Shown: positions 1 through 7,414 of the stretch, piece after piece
How the letters are laid out: the number at the start of each line of letters is the position of its first letter
How positions within the stretch are numbered: the first letter of the stretch is position 1
Translations under genes and position numbers: made by a program
The notes under the pieces: generated by a model
The model's input: the letters and a program-made list of their open reading frames with translations, nothing else
Told to the model about the DNA's origin: nothing
Databases searched by the model: none
Assembly: GCA_021228405.1 (NCBI GenBank)
Contig: JAJQRF010000011.1
Location: forward strand, 1 to 64,000
Origin: Pyrinomonadaceae bacterium
Lineage (GTDB): Bacteria > Acidobacteriota > Blastocatellia > Pyrinomonadales > Pyrinomonadaceae
DNA: 64,000 nucleotides
Reading direction: 5' to 3'

Positions 1-93
1 GGTTTAATGCTCCACTGTTGGGGAAAACTGGCAGTTGCTTTCTTTCTACTCGTTTTCAACTACTGATTCGCATTTAAATATCATATATTCTCA

Positions 94-264
94 ATGATGA
101 AACCGTTCGGTTTTCCACTCCGGATTGCGGGCGCATCTTCAATGCGACGGAACGTTGTATTTTTTAAGCAAAGGCAAGCATTTGTTGCCGATACATTTTC
201 CCCTACCTTCCTTCAAATACTTATTATATTTGGCTTCAGTCCATTCGTATTTTTTTACAGGCAT
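94..264 (-). pseudogene. Truncated tnsA remnant of an outer Tn7-like element
   Basis: Reading from the ATG at 264-262 downwards, the translation matches the first ~57 residues of the intact TnsA at 29560: it starts MPVKKYEWTE, keeps YLKEGRGK and NVPSH, then hits a stop, and continues as RNPEWKTERFHH before another stop. Similarity fades near 94, so the rest of the gene was lost or lies in decayed sequence. It sits directly inside the right end at 272-350, exactly as in the intact element. This shows that yet another Tn7-like element extends leftward beyond the window. It cannot encode a working TnsA. Confidence 0.85.
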
Positions 265-271
265 AAAAAAT

Positions 272-350
272 CTTCCGTCTGAATTTATTTTTCAAACGGA
301 AGAAATTATACAACTTTATTATACTGATACGACTTTATTATTATCGAACA
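272..350 (-). repeat. Right end of an outer Tn7-like element (hairpin plus two TnsB-type sites)
   Basis: The hairpin at 272-302 is followed by two tandem sites of the form ATACAACTTTATTATACTG (308-326) and ATACGACTTTATTATTATCG (327-346), and the terminal ACA at 348-350. The intact right end at 29603-29664 has three such sites with the same 19-bp step. In the RNA sense the single base change in the hairpin makes a U-G wobble, so the stem is kept. Four bases, TTTA (351-354), separate this end from the next left end. Confidence 0.8.
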
Positions 351-354
351 TTTA

Positions 355-517
355 TGTAGCGGAATAATAAAGTTGTATAATTTACCACCCGTAAGTTGTT
401 GATTCTACGTTCCGCTTATTACTTTTTTCAAAAATAAAGTTGTATAAAAATTTCTTCATAAAAATTTAAGGTTAAAAATTAGGCGATTTTGAAATAATAA
501 AGTTGTATAAAAGTTCT
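355..517 (+). repeat. Left end of Tn7-like element (three TnsB-type sites)
   Basis: Begins with TGT at 355. Three spaced copies of the motif AATAATAAAGTTGTATAA lie at 363-380, 430-447 and 493-510, in inverse orientation to the right-end sites. Widely spaced sites on the left and tightly packed ones on the right are typical of Tn7. The sequence between sites (CCGTAAGTTGTTGATTCT) recurs in the left end at 3781. Confidence 0.85.
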
Positions 518-924
518 TATAAGAGCGTTCGAATTCGTCTAAGTTAGGAATCATTCGATTGCCTTATTCAAAAGCGTGAAGAAACGGACTTATATAAACG
601 TCGTTGGTAGCAATCAAATCAAGCTACCATTTAATATCCGAATACTTTTTTTTGCGCGTTTCATTTGGCAATTTGTTCAATGTAACCTATTACATTGCGG
701 TCGAGAATAAACCCAGCGGGTGCAATAAAAGGCGGAGGCAATCAATCTCCCATAACCAATGCGTAAATCGATAGACTATGGCGAAAATCAATCGACAATC
801 TTCGTCGGGCTTTTACTATAAGTTCTGGTTCCTCAACCACAGGCGTAAAAATCTCGATGTTCTTTGCATCAATAGCAATACCGTATGTTTTTGCTTTACT
901 ATTATGAGCCGCAACGAAATTCTG
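518..924 (-). pseudogene. Decayed coding sequence, family unknown
   Basis: No intact gene is present. On the minus strand, about 904-650 reads as coding-like sequence (for example AKTYGIAIDAKNIEIF and later PAGFILDRNVIGYIEQ) interrupted by TGA and then further stops. I cannot name a family. It lies between a good left end (355-517) and a diverged left-end remnant (925-1050), so it is probably leftover cargo of an older element. Confidence 0.35.
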
Positions 925-1050
925 CCTGTAAGTTGTTGACTTTACTTATAACTTCTCATTCTCTCAGAAGATAAAGTTGTAAAAAAAACTTTCTCCTTAC
1001 ATACAACAGCGTCAAAATCCGCAATTTTGTAGTAATTAAGTTGTAAAATA
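925..1050 (+). repeat. Diverged left-end remnant of an older Tn7-like element
   Basis: It aligns with the left end at 391-512: CTGTAAGTTGTTGACTTTAC corresponds to the conserved inter-site spacer, followed by degenerate sites GAAGATAAAGTTGTAAAAA (967-985) and a weaker one at 1029-1049. The terminal TGT-proximal site is missing, so it should not be a functional end. It marks an older insertion in the same place. Confidence 0.65.
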
Positions 1051-1121
1051 TTTGAGTCCTAGTAGCGAAAAAAAGTAGAATCTGAAATTTTATCCCTTAA
1101 AAGAAAGGTAAGATTGCTATC

Positions 1122-2285
1122 TCATCTGTGTTTTCTTTTAATCTGCGTATGATACCAAGCTATCGAACTTAGTGCCAGACCGAAGTAAATTATCAAACGT
1201 AAAAAAATCATTCCAACAAAAAGTGCATGATATTCACTTTCAGCGTTTAGATTATCTAACATATAGTTAGTCGTTAATACTGAAAAGATAAGTGCTCCAG
1301 CGCAAATGACCAACAGCCATCGCGGCTTTATGGAAACTGTGTCTGAAGGACTTTTCTCAATGACTCGCCACTTTACCAAATATCTGGCGATCACTGTGTA
1401 AAAAGGAAGCAATAAAAAAATAATACTCAGCGGAAGAAAGTAACCTAGTGCATTTTTGCCAAATGCGACAAACGCAGGCTGAGTTTGAAAGGCAGCTTGA
1501 GTTACTGGTCGAAAAGGCAAAAATTGAATGGAAACTAAGACTGAAATAAAAACCGCTCCCAACAAAATTCCTATTGCCAGCAGAAAAGAGTTTCTCTTGT
1601 AATAAAGCCGATAGCTACTTACTACACACGCCGACAAAAATGCGGCACCGTTTATTAACATTAATATTAGTCCCCATACTGCCGCGACTCCTCCATACAC
1701 ATCAAATTCGTAAGCGACCTCTATAATCGCCGCTATCAGGAAAAGCAGTCCGTAAAAAAAGCTTGCCGGAATAATGTAGCTCTTATGGAATTTTAATATT
1801 TCCTGCCAGTTTTCAGATTTACTCTCTTCATTAGCGGCATTAATGTTTTCTGTTTGTGCCGACAGATCTTTAGCGATTTTCATTACTTTTGGTTCGCTTT
1901 CCAGCCATCCCGAAACTATCTCGCAGTTCAAACGATAACCTTTGCTCGTTTCCGCTTCAATTAATGAATCTTTCACGCCGATGCTTTTAAGCCAGTTGCT
2001 CAAGCTGCCTTTAGTCGTTTGAATATTTCGCAAATCCGTGTCGCTCATATCATGTTTAGAGCGCCAGACATCTCTCCATAATTCTTTGTAGCTAACCATA
2101 TTAGGAGCTTTTTTAACTAAAGCGAGCAAAAATCTGCGATGAATCGGCGATGGAGTATGCTCTTTTCCTGTGTCAAGAACTTCGATATGTGATTCCACCA
2201 AAAACAACCGTATCCCGTTAAAATCATAAAAGTCAGGTCTATCGCGCATAATGGGCATCCTCAAAGAATTTTGTGCGATTCTCAA
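1122..2285 (-). CDS. Membrane-bound winged-helix transcriptional regulator (ToxR/CadC-like layout)
   Basis: 387 aa. The N-terminal ~120 residues look like an OmpR/PhoB-type winged helix: the stretch with YKELWRDVW, then DTDLRNIQTTKGSLSNWLK, and the wing-like ETSKGYRLN. Unlike CadC there is no periplasmic sensor domain: the C-terminal half has about six hydrophobic segments (from roughly residue 168 to 380), so the sensor is presumably membrane-embedded. Such one-component regulators bind DNA while anchored in the inner membrane. It diverges from the CHAP gene at 2401, separated by ~115 bp, and may control it. Both lie between a left end and a right end as cargo of the outermost unit. The target is not known. 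Confidence 0.6.
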   Translation of the reverse strand: MRIAQNSLRMPIMRDRPDFYDFNGIRLFLVESHIEVLDTGKEHTPSPIHRRFLLALVKKAPNMVSYKELWRDVWRSKHDMSDTDLRNIQTTKGSLSNWLKSIGVKDSLIEAETSKGYRLNCEIVSGWLESEPKVMKIAKDLSAQTENINAANEESKSENWQEILKFHKSYIIPASFFYGLLFLIAAIIEVAYEFDVYGGVAAVWGLILMLINGAAFLSACVVSSYRLYYKRNSFLLAIGILLGAVFISVLVSIQFLPFRPVTQAAFQTQPAFVAFGKNALGYFLPLSIIFLLLPFYTVIARYLVKWRVIEKSPSDTVSIKPRWLLVICAGALIFSVLTTNYMLDNLNAESEYHALFVGMIFLRLIIYFGLALSSIAWYHTQIKRKHR

Positions 2286-2400
2286 GAAATTTTGGGTTCT
2301 ATTGATGCCTCCATTTTATTAGAAATAAATAAGCGGGGCAATTTTCGTTAAAGAAATATTACTCAGCACTGAAAGAAAATAAAAATCAAAGAGGTAAAAA

Positions 2401-3366
2401 ATGAAAATTAAACAATCGGTTCTTGAAATTATGACAGCGCAGATGAAATTGAAAAGTTTACAAGCACTTCTCTTTCTATCACTATGCCTAACCTTATCAG
2501 TTTATGCACAGAACGATAATTACAAACAGGTTTTTGTCGATTCCTACTATATAACAGATGGGAAAGTAAGACAGACAGATCAACCATTGAATATTAACTA
2601 TGAGGATAATGGAGCCTCAGGACAGCTCAACGCTACAAAACCAAATTTTCTTATTGCAGACCCAACTTGCGCAGGTGTCGTTTCACCGGGTAATCCGTAT
2701 CCATGCTGCGATACCTCGGGCAATGCAGTAAGTTCGACTTCCGGCAACGGATTAGGAAATTGCACTTTTGCAGCATGGTATCACGCCAAGCGATTCTGGG
2801 GATATTCTATGCCGACTTGGGGTGGAAACGGAGCCAGCGATGCTAAATACTGGTTTGATAAATCAAAAGCCTCAGGTTTACCGACATCTCTGACTCCTGC
2901 TTTATACTCAATTGCTGTCAGTAGCACGATGTCAACTTCAGGGCACGTCGCTTGGGTTATGGAGATACGGAATAATGATGTTTTGGTTTTTGAGCAGTTC
3001 TGTGGCTCGGGTGTACAAGGTATAACTCAAACATGGCGACCTATTTCTACTTTTAATAAAGGTTTTATTTTAAGCCCGAATTCCGCACCAAGTCCGACTC
3101 TGACGCAGGCGACAAACGGTCCCATCTTACACTCAGGAAATACACAGCCGATAAGCTTTAATCAAACCAATGTTAATCCCGGAATGAGGGTAGTCGTTAT
3201 TTTCCCTAACGGAAGCGGACGTACCACGCTTAAAGATGCCCAGCTAAGTCTGAGCGGTGGAATATTAACGACATATGTAACTTTAGGAACTGCTGGCACT
3301 TACCAGTTTCAAGTTTTTAACGAAAATGGAAAGTATTCGGGAATGACTAATGTAATTGTTAATTAA
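2401..3366 (+). CDS. Secreted CHAP-domain protein with C-terminal Ig-like domain
   Basis: 321 aa. The start has a GAGG Shine-Dalgarno 7 nt upstream. A signal peptide follows (hydrophobic core ALLFLSLCLTLSVYA, cleavage expected after YAQ near residue 37). The central domain carries GNCTFAAWYHAKRFWG and GHVAWVMEI, the Cys and His positions expected of CHAP-type peptidases/amidases that cut peptidoglycan peptides. The C-terminal ~90 residues look like a beta-sandwich (IPT/Ig-like) domain ending TNVIVN. Predicted to be exported; it could be a cell-wall hydrolase or a secreted enzyme with another peptide substrate. A hairpin terminator follows at 3378-3419. Confidence 0.65.
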   Translation: MKIKQSVLEIMTAQMKLKSLQALLFLSLCLTLSVYAQNDNYKQVFVDSYYITDGKVRQTDQPLNINYEDNGASGQLNATKPNFLIADPTCAGVVSPGNPYPCCDTSGNAVSSTSGNGLGNCTFAAWYHAKRFWGYSMPTWGGNGASDAKYWFDKSKASGLPTSLTPALYSIAVSSTMSTSGHVAWVMEIRNNDVLVFEQFCGSGVQGITQTWRPISTFNKGFILSPNSAPSPTLTQATNGPILHSGNTQPISFNQTNVNPGMRVVVIFPNGSGRTTLKDAQLSLSGGILTTYVTLGTAGTYQFQVFNENGKYSGMTNVIVN

Positions 3367-3377
3367 GATTTCCTTCA

Positions 3378-3419
3378 AAGTGAGCAACCCGCTAGTTTAC
3401 AAAATCGGATTGCTCACTT
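3378..3419 (+). terminator. Stem-loop after the CHAP gene
   Basis: Inverted repeat AAGTGAGCAA / TTGCTCACTT (3378-3387 and 3410-3419), 11 nt after the stop codon. There is no good T-run, so termination may be weak or factor-assisted. Confidence 0.5.
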
Positions 3420-3460
3420 GAATATTAGAAAATGGTATTAACTGAACTGACGAAAATATT

Positions 3461-3553
3461 ATGCTGATCACGCCTGAAGTTTTAGATGAAACACTGGAAG
3501 ATTATAATAATCCTGAAAATTTATTGAGTCAGGACGGAGCGCGTTTTCCTTAG
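3461..3553 (+). pseudogene. IS256-family transposase N-terminal remnant
   Basis: A 30-codon reading frame, LITPEVLDETLEDYNNPENL, resembles the start of Mutator/IS256 transposases (pattern 'LLD.LL.DY..PEDL'). It stops right where the truncated tnsA copy begins. Only the first ~25 residues of homology remain. Confidence 0.5.
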
Positions 3554-3561
3554 GAGGGAAC

Positions 3562-3671
3562 ATTGTATGTTTTTAACCATGGTAGGTAGTCTTTGCTGAT
3601 TCCTTTTCCTCTACCTTCCTTTAAGTATTTTTGAACTTAGATTCAGTACATTCATATTTTTTCACATGCAT
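3562..3671 (-). pseudogene. Frameshifted tnsA remnant of the inner right end
   Basis: From the ATG at 3671-3669 the minus strand reads MHVKKYECTESKFK; then a one-base shift restores YLKEGRGKGISKDYLPWLKT, matching residues 1-36 of intact TnsA. Homology stops near 3562, next to the IS256 remnant, suggesting that IS activity or a deletion removed the rest of the tns operon from this copy. Confidence 0.8.
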
Positions 3672-3678
3672 AAAAAAT

Positions 3679-3775
3679 CTTCCGTTTGAATTTATTTTCA
3701 AACGGAAGAAATTATACGACTTTATTAAAATTATACAACTTTATTAAAATTATACGACTTTATTAGAATCGTACA
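3679..3775 (-). repeat. Right end of an inner Tn7-like element
   Basis: Hairpin at 3679-3708, then three 19-bp-stepped sites: ATACGACTTTATTAAAATT (3714-3732), ATACAACTTTATTAAAATT (3733-3751) and ATACGACTTTATTAGAATCG (3752-3771), with the terminal TACA at 3772-3775. Five bases (ACACT, 3776-3780) separate it from the next left end, the spacing expected for a Tn7 5-bp target duplication. Confidence 0.8.
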
Positions 3776-3780
3776 ACACT

Positions 3781-3940
3781 TGTAGCGGAATAATAAAGTT
3801 GTATAATTTACCACTCGTAAGTTGTTGATTCTAGGTTCCACTTATTACTTTTTTCAAAAATAAAGTTGTATATAAAGAACAGACTCGAAAGTTTATACTT
3901 AAAAAGCATTCTGTTTTTAAATAATAAAGTTGTATAAAAT
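3781..3940 (+). repeat. Left end of the tns-bearing Tn7-like element
   Basis: Starts TGTAGCGGAATAATAAAG, identical to the left end at 355. TnsB-type motifs lie near 3789-3806, 3856-3872 and 3919-3937. The first ~90 bp nearly match the outer left end; afterwards the two diverge. Together with the right end at 29603-29664 it bounds the ~25.9-kb unit with the intact tns operon. Confidence 0.8.
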
Positions 3941-4032
3941 TAATCTCTTATAACTACTGTCGCTAATCTCTACTGCGAAGTAGATTTTTACTCACGCCAC
4001 CAGACGATTTGTTACTGCAATACCGATGATAG

Positions 4033-4245
4033 ATCGAGGATTTATACCACTACGACAATGATGTGCGTTTATTCTACGAGCAGTTCAAAAATGAGAAAGT
4101 CATCGTCGGATACGAAACGAGCAGCTACGCCCGGTGGCTTGAGCAGATGCTCTTTGAATTAGGAATTGAAGTCTGGGTTGGCAAGGCTGCCAAGATTTCC
4201 CGTCTTGGCAAACGACGGCAAAAAAATGACTGGCGAGATAAATAA
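4033..4245 (+). pseudogene. IS110-family transposase fragment
   Basis: The 60-codon frame from ATG 4063 (MRLFYEQFKNEKVIVGYETS) plus in-frame sequence upstream resembles the N-terminal RuvC-like (DEDD) domain of IS110 transposases: VGYETSSYARWLEQML then KISRLGKRRQKNDWRDK, where intact members read K.D..DA. It stops just after this motif. Only the N-terminal quarter is left. Confidence 0.6.
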
Positions 4246-4304
4246 TACAGATCTTCGCTTCAGGGTACGCCCGGCTATGGGGACTCGAACAAAATAAATT
4301 ACCT

Positions 4305-4889
4305 CTATCGTTTTAATTCATTCATTACTGCTAAATACTTAATACAGCCACGACAGTGTCCACATGCGTAATCAGAAATATTGCATGAATGAGACCACGC
4401 AAGAACTGAGTTTGGAATTCCCGAAGTCTTAATCAGCTCTGTGGTAGTAAGGTTTATTGCCGGTGCTATGATTTCTATATTACCTTCCTGAATTGCAAAT
4501 AGGGCACCTATTTTGTCAAAAAAATCAGGACTGCTATCAATGAAAGAATCAGTTTTTACTGACCCAAACATCAGAGTTCTAACTCCGAGCGCAAGACATT
4601 TCATTCCAGCTAAAGTTAACAGTAATTGATTACGGAAAGCCCACCAGTCACTAGTTGGAGTATTTTGAAGTTGAGGAATTCCGGTTAAATCACCTGATCC
4701 TAATTGTCTACAATCAACTGAAATAATTTCGTGCTGAATATTGAGTTCTTGAGAAATAATACGCGACGCGCGTAGTTCACCTTCAGCACCTAATTGTCCA
4801 TAATTTACTGTAAAAGCGATCTGTGGGCGTTTCCAAAACGCAAGAGCTACTGAGTCCATGCCTCCAGATAAGAGAATTCCTGTTTTCAT
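4305..4889 (-). CDS. QueC-like 7-cyano-7-deazaguanine synthase homologue
   Basis: 194 aa from the ATG at 4889, chosen because the PP-loop then lies near the N-terminus as in QueC; an upstream start at 4922 would overlap the neighbour. The PP-loop SGGMDS (residues 8-13) binds ATP for adenylation, and four cysteines near the C-terminus (C169, C176, C179, C182; pattern C-x6-CGHCRGC) match the QueC zinc site. QueC converts carboxydeazaguanine to preQ0, but no queD/queE/queF is nearby, so it is unlikely to serve queuosine synthesis. It is last in a minus-strand operon after the PfkB-deoxyribosyltransferase gene. QueC-like proteins occur in defence loci (type IV CBASS, QatC), which fits this setting. 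Substrate unknown. Confidence 0.75.
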   Translation of the reverse strand: MKTGILLSGGMDSVALAFWKRPQIAFTVNYGQLGAEGELRASRIISQELNIQHEIISVDCRQLGSGDLTGIPQLQNTPTSDWWAFRNQLLLTLAGMKCLALGVRTLMFGSVKTDSFIDSSPDFFDKIGALFAIQEGNIEIIAPAINLTTTELIKTSGIPNSVLAWSHSCNISDYACGHCRGCIKYLAVMNELKR

Positions 4890-4900
4890 CTTCAAATATT

Positions 4901-6127
4901 TTATATCTGCATAGTCGCCCAAACAGTTTGATAAATTGCCGAAACGAAATCATTAACTATTTGGCAACCGGTTCCCTGTATCATTGTTAAGTCTTTTTCG
5001 CTTGCACTTTGGACAAAAACGATAACAGGCTTATTCAGCGATCTTGCATAACCAATTTCAAAAATTGTTCCCGCATCCAAATTGTCTAAAACAGCAAATA
5101 CAATGTCACTCCTAATAAGTCCATCGATATCAGCAGGAGCAACCTTTTCTGCTTTTCCATATCCTACATCATGAAAAGGAGAAAATACATTAAATCCCTC
5201 CTCTCGTAGATATTTCCGGGCTTCATCAATTATCCACCGCTCTGCCATAGAGAAAAAAGGTCCAGCTAAATATATTTGCTTTGGTTTATTTGGAAACTCA
5301 TTTTTACGCTTGATAGGTTGATAGCTTGCAAGAGTCTTAAAATCTACTGGAAGGGGGAGTCTTCTAGTATCACAATAATAAGCTGTCGCTAGTGATGCCA
5401 GATGAGCAGATTCAAATGGATTTTTATTACACGATGCCCAAAAATGAGCAAAGACCGCAGTAAAAATGTCCCCTGAACCAATCGAAAATACTCTCGTAGT
5501 TTGGTATATCGGAACAGATTGGATTTCAGAATCAGTTATTACTAGTGCTCCTAAACCACCTTGCTTTACAACAACAATGTCTGCTGCTTCCTTTTCTCGC
5601 AGTTTATTGCCTAGAATTTCTGCATCGAATAAGTCACGTGGGCTATCCGTCAATTTTTGACACTCACTAATATTTGCGATGATGGCAAGCTTTTCTGCCG
5701 TTGATCCATTTGCCCTAAATAATTCTGAATTGTATTCATTTTGAGGATCGTAGGTAACTTTTTCGCCGTGCACAACAGCATCGCCTTCCAAAAAACCGTA
5801 GCGAATAATATTTTGGGCATTTACAGATAGTTTAGAGTTTTTTGCTATTTTTGGAATAGGAGGTTCAATTAAAGGATCAGACAAGCAATGATGATAATTA
5901 AAAGAAATGGTTTGAGGAGTTAATTTAATATCGCCCAACTGAAAATCAAGCGTAGTAGCCAAATGCTCGAGACGTTGTTTTTCATTTTCTCCAACATATG
6001 TTGTCAGATATACTGCCTCGTTGAGATGCGACAAAGCGGATGCTGCTCGCCCCCCTGACCCAAATAAATTATTCCAAGGCGGCTCAAGACAATTCTCCAA
6101 ATACGTCCCTCCAACAATATGAATCAT
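4901..6127 (-). CDS. PfkB-family kinase fused to a nucleoside 2-deoxyribosyltransferase
   Basis: 408 aa, two domains. Residues 1-~270 look like a ribokinase/PfkB sugar or nucleoside kinase: the N-terminal glycine motif GSGGRAASALSHL and the C-terminal motif VFSIGSGDIFTAVF, whose GSGD holds the usual catalytic Asp. Residues ~283-408 are a nucleoside 2-deoxyribosyltransferase: YLAGPF, SDIVFAVLDN and GTIFEIGYA, whose Glu is the expected nucleophile. The first domain would phosphorylate a nucleoside or sugar; the second would cleave or swap the base of a (deoxy)nucleoside or nucleotide. It overlaps the gene before it by 4 nt (ATGA) and precedes the QueC-like gene by 11 nt, so the products probably work together. 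The fused order suggests base-exchange chemistry. Substrates are inferred, not shown. Confidence 0.75.
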   Translation of the reverse strand: MIHIVGGTYLENCLEPPWNNLFGSGGRAASALSHLNEAVYLTTYVGENEKQRLEHLATTLDFQLGDIKLTPQTISFNYHHCLSDPLIEPPIPKIAKNSKLSVNAQNIIRYGFLEGDAVVHGEKVTYDPQNEYNSELFRANGSTAEKLAIIANISECQKLTDSPRDLFDAEILGNKLREKEAADIVVVKQGGLGALVITDSEIQSVPIYQTTRVFSIGSGDIFTAVFAHFWASCNKNPFESAHLASLATAYYCDTRRLPLPVDFKTLASYQPIKRKNEFPNKPKQIYLAGPFFSMAERWIIDEARKYLREEGFNVFSPFHDVGYGKAEKVAPADIDGLIRSDIVFAVLDNLDAGTIFEIGYARSLNKPVIVFVQSASEKDLTMIQGTGCQIVNDFVSAIYQTVWATMQI

Positions 6128-6447
6128 TTACCTTTCAGAATTGCATCAATTATACAAAGTCCGCTTTCTATAGAAACCACTTCTCCAAGATATTCGTGTT
6201 GACGCTGAATACAGTCAGTTAGCTGATACTCGATGACAGCACCAGCTCTTTCTTCTTCGTAAAAGACTTCTAAGGATGGGCTTCCAGCTTTTATAATGAC
6301 TTTAAAGGTAAGTTTATCTCCGAGTTTGATTTTTCGTAAAACCTCATCATTGGTAGAATATAACTGTAGTGATTTGTATATTTCTTCACATTCCCTGCCT
6401 CTCGGAGTTCTTGGCGGACCTGAATCATTTCTAACATTATTTGACAT
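6124..6447 (-). CDS. Small protein of the QueC/OGG cluster, family unknown
   Basis: 107 aa. I do not recognise a family. A polar, probably flexible N-terminus (MSNNVRNDSGPPRTPRGRE) is followed by a short helix and then an apparently all-beta region (KLTFKVIIK, SLEVFYEE, AGAVIEYQL, YLGEVVSI, LCIIDAIL), which could be a small barrel. Its stop overlaps the next start by 4 nt, so it is translationally coupled to the PfkB fusion. A small beta protein with a loose tail beside a QueC-like enzyme could be a carrier or modification target, but that is speculation. Confidence 0.6.
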   Translation of the reverse strand: MSNNVRNDSGPPRTPRGRECEEIYKSLQLYSTNDEVLRKIKLGDKLTFKVIIKAGSPSLEVFYEEERAGAVIEYQLTDCIQRQHEYLGEVVSIESGLCIIDAILKGK

Positions 6448-6503
6448 ACTATTTTATTTCTACATAAAACTTTACTGAGTTAATTTCTAAGGATCTATTT
6501 ACC

Positions 6504-7265
6504 TTAATGAGAAATACCCTGCCGAATATAACGCAAAGCCATATTACCAGCAAGTTTCATTTCTTGCCAAATTAGGACATCTAACTGAGAGGCTTTAACG
6601 CCAATTCCTGTTGCCAACCGAAGAAAATCATCTTCCATTTCAAGATAATTTTTGGCTGGAGTTTGTTTTGCATTATAAAGATTCATTAATAATCCAGCAC
6701 GATGAATATGAATATCAATTATTGCTACTTTATCACTGTGCAACCAATTTCGAGTTATCCACGAAGCTGTTTTATAACCTATCCCTTCGAAACCCATTAA
6801 CCAAGAGCGAAATTTAAGAGAGTCTTCAGGTGCAGTTTCATGCGCAATTTTCTTTAAAGCATAGCTCAAATACTTTGATTTTTGTCGGGCAAAACGATAA
6901 CGGACTCGCCTTTCGTTAATAACGAGTGGTTCAGCAAGAACTTTATAAATTTCGTCTTCTGAAGGAGTTATTTCAAGTATTCCTATTTCTTTTACCCAAT
7001 GAAAGGCTGCCAACCCAACTTCTGATGGAATACCGTATCCGCCTAATATGCAAGCCGATATTTCCTCAGTTAGATTATCGCCAACTCTATAGGACTTTGG
7101 CTTAAAGTTATTTTGTTGTGTCCAAGAAAGAACTTTCCAACACGCCGGAGTAAACAAATGGGTGTAATTCCCCCAATATACCCCAGGAGTTACTTCTTCA
7201 TTAGGATCAGGTAATTCAAGAGTTTCAACTCTATTATTTAGTTTTGTAACAATTCTTTGACTCAT
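6504..7265 (-). CDS. OGG-like HhH-GPD DNA glycosylase/lyase homologue
   Basis: 253 aa. The helix-hairpin-helix GIGYKTASW (161-169) carries Lys165 at the position of the catalytic lysine of 8-oxoguanine glycosylases/AP lyases, and VAIIDIHIHRAG supplies the conserved aspartate (Asp184). Family enzymes excise an oxidised or modified purine and nick the abasic site. It is first in a four-gene minus-strand operon (56 nt before the small protein). OGG-like genes next to QueC-like genes are a hallmark of type IV CBASS; here no CD-NTase is seen. It may act on a deazaguanine- or oxo-purine-type base in nucleic acid or nucleotide. Confidence 0.75.
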   Translation of the reverse strand: MSQRIVTKLNNRVETLELPDPNEEVTPGVYWGNYTHLFTPACWKVLSWTQQNNFKPKSYRVGDNLTEEISACILGGYGIPSEVGLAAFHWVKEIGILEITPSEDEIYKVLAEPLVINERRVRYRFARQKSKYLSYALKKIAHETAPEDSLKFRSWLMGFEGIGYKTASWITRNWLHSDKVAIIDIHIHRAGLLMNLYNAKQTPAKNYLEMEDDFLRLATGIGVKASQLDVLIWQEMKLAGNMALRYIRQGISH

Positions 7266-7414
7266 ACCACTTTATAATAAGCAACATTTGAACTATCATA
7301 AATAATATCATATTATTATCTATGTCGCAAAACCATCATATTGCATAAATCAATCTCTTTATTAGAATATGGATTGTCGTGTAAATTAGGAACATCAAAT
7401 TTGTTGCAAAATCA

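Noticed and set aside
4305-4889. Queuosine biosynthesis gene
   Set aside because: No queD, queE, queF or tgt nearby, and the gene is coupled to glycosylase and deoxyribosyltransferase genes within a mobile element.
4305-7265. Complete type IV CBASS operon
   Set aside because: No CD-NTase, TGT-like or cyclic-nucleotide effector gene could be found in either direction up to the island edges.
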